From Bacteroidales bacterium (GTDB lineage: Bacteria > Bacteroidota > Bacteroidia > Bacteroidales > JAGOPY01): 64,000 nucleotides of DNA. The translations under genes were made by a program, and so were the position numbers. The notes beneath the pieces are model-generated. The model did not search any database. It was not told where the DNA came from and saw only the letters and a program-made list of their open reading frames with translations. The stretch covers positions 1 to 64,000 of the forward strand of contig JAGOPY010000012.1 of the NCBI GenBank assembly GCA_017991835.1, read 5' to 3'. This document shows, piece after piece, positions 62,185 through 64,000 of the stretch (position 1 is the first letter of the stretch; each line of letters begins with the position of its first letter).

Positions 62185-64000
62185 TCATTCAGGATTCCCG
62201 GCAGTAAGAGTTATTTCATCGGGAATAGTCAAAATAGAACCGCTACTCACATGAACACCCTCACTGGTGGTGATATTCCCGGTCAGCACCAGGGGAATGC
62301 CTTCAGCAGTATTCACAATGAGATTTCTTATCAAACCGGGGGTTGAGGTCTCCAGGAAATTTGTTTCCTGTGGATAATTGCCGTTGAATTCATAATCGGC
62401 ACCTGATGACAGGAATGATGGCAGAGCGACGCCGATGGTTCCCGAGATCCCCGCCGGATGAGCCGTCGCAAAACGGGCACCGGGCAAAATATTGACACCC
62501 GCATTGCCGGATAAGGAATGCTCTCCGCAAATCATGTAACCGGTCACTTCACATGACGAATTAAGCAATATATCACTCTGTAATACCACCCCGTTTGGAT
62601 TTGAAACGGCCAGGTAATTAAGGTCGGTAATGCTTTCCGGGATAGACACTCCTGTGTGATCTCCCGCGAATACCAGGTTAGAAACGGGTTCGGTGATCAG
62701 GTTATTCGGATCTCCTGTTACCGGCCCGCCTTGCAGGATCAGCGTCTGATTGTTCACCATCAGGTTTCCGGCGACCAGGTGCAATGAGTCGTAGATGGTG
62801 CATACTCCCGCCAGCCAGGCCCCGGTTTGCCTGTTAATTTTAAGTTTTCGCAAGTCAACCGAAGGGATTTGCGTTCCATCTCCATTCCCTTCTATTTCCA
62901 GCGCTGATTCGGTCCCTCCCGACAGGTTTCCCATAACCGGATTTATTATCCCCTCCAAAATAAGCGTATTCCCGCCGATGTGCAGATCGCCTTTTGCCAG
63001 TGTCAGGTCCCCGGTCACTTTCCGGCTGGAATCCAGGTAAACACCCTGGGAGTTTTGAATGATGATATGATGAGGTCCATCATTCCATGGCCATTCTTCA
63101 CCCGATGTAGCCTGCGCTGTGGCGCCGTAGTAAATCAGGGTTGCATCAGAACCGTAGAGTGTATGCCCCTGCCGGTAAATATTTCCTGCTGAAAGGATTA
63201 GAATGCCTTCCACTAATATATTATCCTCCAAATAAAGGATTGAAGGCCTGCTCAGGTTCAACTCGTTAAGGGTGATGGCATCAAGGCTGACCGGATCTCC
63301 CTGGCCTGCAATGATTAGCCTGGAACTCAGACTACCCGTTAAATTGCCGCCATCATAGTTAAGTTCATCATTCAGTATAAGGGTGTTAAATCCGATCGAG
63401 AAATCACCTTCCAGTAAATTGAGGGAATTGGTTATGGTCACCGTGCCTCCCATATTAATGCCGCTGGCCCGATCGATGGTCAGGTCGGATAGGGTTATTC
63501 CTGGTAAAGTAGTCGCAGGTCCGCTTCCACCAAAGACAATATCCGAAGAACTACCACCGAGCAAGGTTCCTGGTCCGGTTATCAGACCGTTGATCGTCAG
63601 TGTATTTGACCCGATAGAAAATATTCCGCTATTCAATTGCAGGTTCCCCTGTATAATCCTTGAGGAATGTAAATCTAACCGGATAGGATTACTGTTTTCG
63701 AGGTTACAGGGCCCGTAGTTCTCAGGAAATTCCGCACTGGTTGTAGTTTGGGCACTTGATCCATTGTATTTCAGTGTCGCTTCAGGACCATAAACCAGAA
63801 CACCCGCGGGCCAAAGTGTTCCCTGGGTCAGTGTAAATCTGCCGTACACTGTATCGAGTCCGGTACCGGTCATACCAGCCGGTCGGTTGAGAGTAAGATC
63901 GTTAAGCATAACGGGAGGCAGGGTAAGAAGGTTTCCTGTTCCACCGACGATGATATTGGAGCTCAATCCCCCCTTCAATACACCCATTGTTTGTGACAGG
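62185..64000 (-). CDS. Repetitive beta-helix-like surface protein, N-terminus cut off
   Basis: The frame is open to the window edge, giving about 604 residues of the C-terminal part. It consists of roughly 90-110-residue repeats, each with L.LNSGIFSIGSNTLTINGLI, then G.GTLLGGSSSDIVFGGSG and LPGITLSDLTIDRASG-type blocks. Each repeat probably forms parallel beta-helix turns, as in large secreted adhesins. It ends ITLTAGNPE without a T9SS sorting domain, which is unusual for this type. Either the C-terminus has been lost or another export route is used. Confidence 0.65.
   Translation of the reverse strand, partial: LSQTMGVLKGGLSSNIIVGGTGNLLTLPPVMLNDLTLNRPAGMTGTGLDTVYGRFTLTQGTLWPAGVLVYGPEATLKYNGSSAQTTTSAEFPENYGPCNLENSNPIRLDLHSSRIIQGNLQLNSGIFSIGSNTLTINGLITGPGTLLGGSSSDIVFGGSGPATTLPGITLSDLTIDRASGINMGGTVTITNSLNLLEGDFSIGFNTLILNDELNYDGGNLTGSLSSRLIIAGQGDPVSLDAITLNELNLSRPSILYLEDNILVEGILILSAGNIYRQGHTLYGSDATLIYYGATAQATSGEEWPWNDGPHHIIIQNSQGVYLDSSRKVTGDLTLAKGDLHIGGNTLILEGIINPVMGNLSGGTESALEIEGNGDGTQIPSVDLRKLKINRQTGAWLAGVCTIYDSLHLVAGNLMVNNQTLILQGGPVTGDPNNLITEPVSNLVFAGDHTGVSIPESITDLNYLAVSNPNGVVLQSDILLNSSCEVTGYMICGEHSLSGNAGVNILPGARFATAHPAGISGTIGVALPSFLSSGADYEFNGNYPQETNFLETSTPGLIRNLIVNTAEGIPLVLTGNITTSEGVHVSSGSILTIPDEITLTAGNPE

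Overview
This 64 kb window comes from a chromosome of a Bacteroidota bacterium, most likely a free-living Bacteroidales-type organism. The signs are consistent. About twenty genes are preceded by a perfect TAnnTTTG element, the Bacteroidota -7 promoter box. Shine-Dalgarno sequences are mostly absent. Several secreted proteins end in type IX secretion (T9SS) sorting domains, and the T9SS component PorZ is encoded. The window also carries an S46 dipeptidyl-peptidase, a C25 (gingipain-family) protein and a Porphyromonas-type deiminase. Coding density is high except in a few repeat-filled gaps.

Layout. 1-9.1 kb: sensor kinase (cut by the window edge), TatA, secreted deiminase, TPR protein, LysS, a T9SS redoxin, and lipA-lipB. 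9.1-17.8 kb (minus strand): recO-porZ, a lipid kinase, an O-antigen ligase, and the trkA-trkH potassium system. 17.9-28 kb: pgk; a cvpA-mlaF-mlaE operon; a small lipoprotein with an SprT-like protein and manC; an S46 peptidase with a CYTH protein and a membrane-anchored MutS-like ATPase. 28-30.5 kb: tRNA-Cys, then an accessory island with an sRNA candidate, three degenerate tails of restriction-modification methylases, and an AT-rich NYN ribonuclease gene behind a terminator-like leader. 30.5-41.2 kb: outer-membrane protein, serine hydrolase, acyl-CoA synthetase, ADP-ribosylglycohydrolase, M23 peptidase, AraC/GyrI regulator, and a five-gene lipid-type operon (START, DUF2062, SDR, CPBP, epimerase). 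41.2-49.4 kb: DUF2779 nuclease, ppnP, an epimerase, tyrS, a T9SS protein and cysS. 49.5-50.2 kb: a GxxExxY nuclease gene bounded by 41-bp inverted repeats. 50.2-62 kb (minus strand): a long transcription unit of a C25-family protein, pgsB-pgsC-pgsW (poly-gamma-glutamate synthesis) and five envelope genes. 62.2-64 kb: a partial repetitive surface protein.

The most unusual feature is a dispersed population of degenerate 7-8 bp tandem arrays and small palindromes. They sit just upstream of start codons (lysS, lipB, mlaE, manC, S46 peptidase), between genes, and in frame inside two genes (cysS and a T9SS sorting domain). One 33-bp array segment is identical in two loci about 7.7 kb apart. Further candidates for new biology are the NYN ribonuclease with its leader RNA, the short RNA beside it, the GxxExxY inverted-repeat element and the poly-gamma-glutamate operon with candidate outer-membrane partners.

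All calls come from reading the sequence and from remembered family features. No database search was run.
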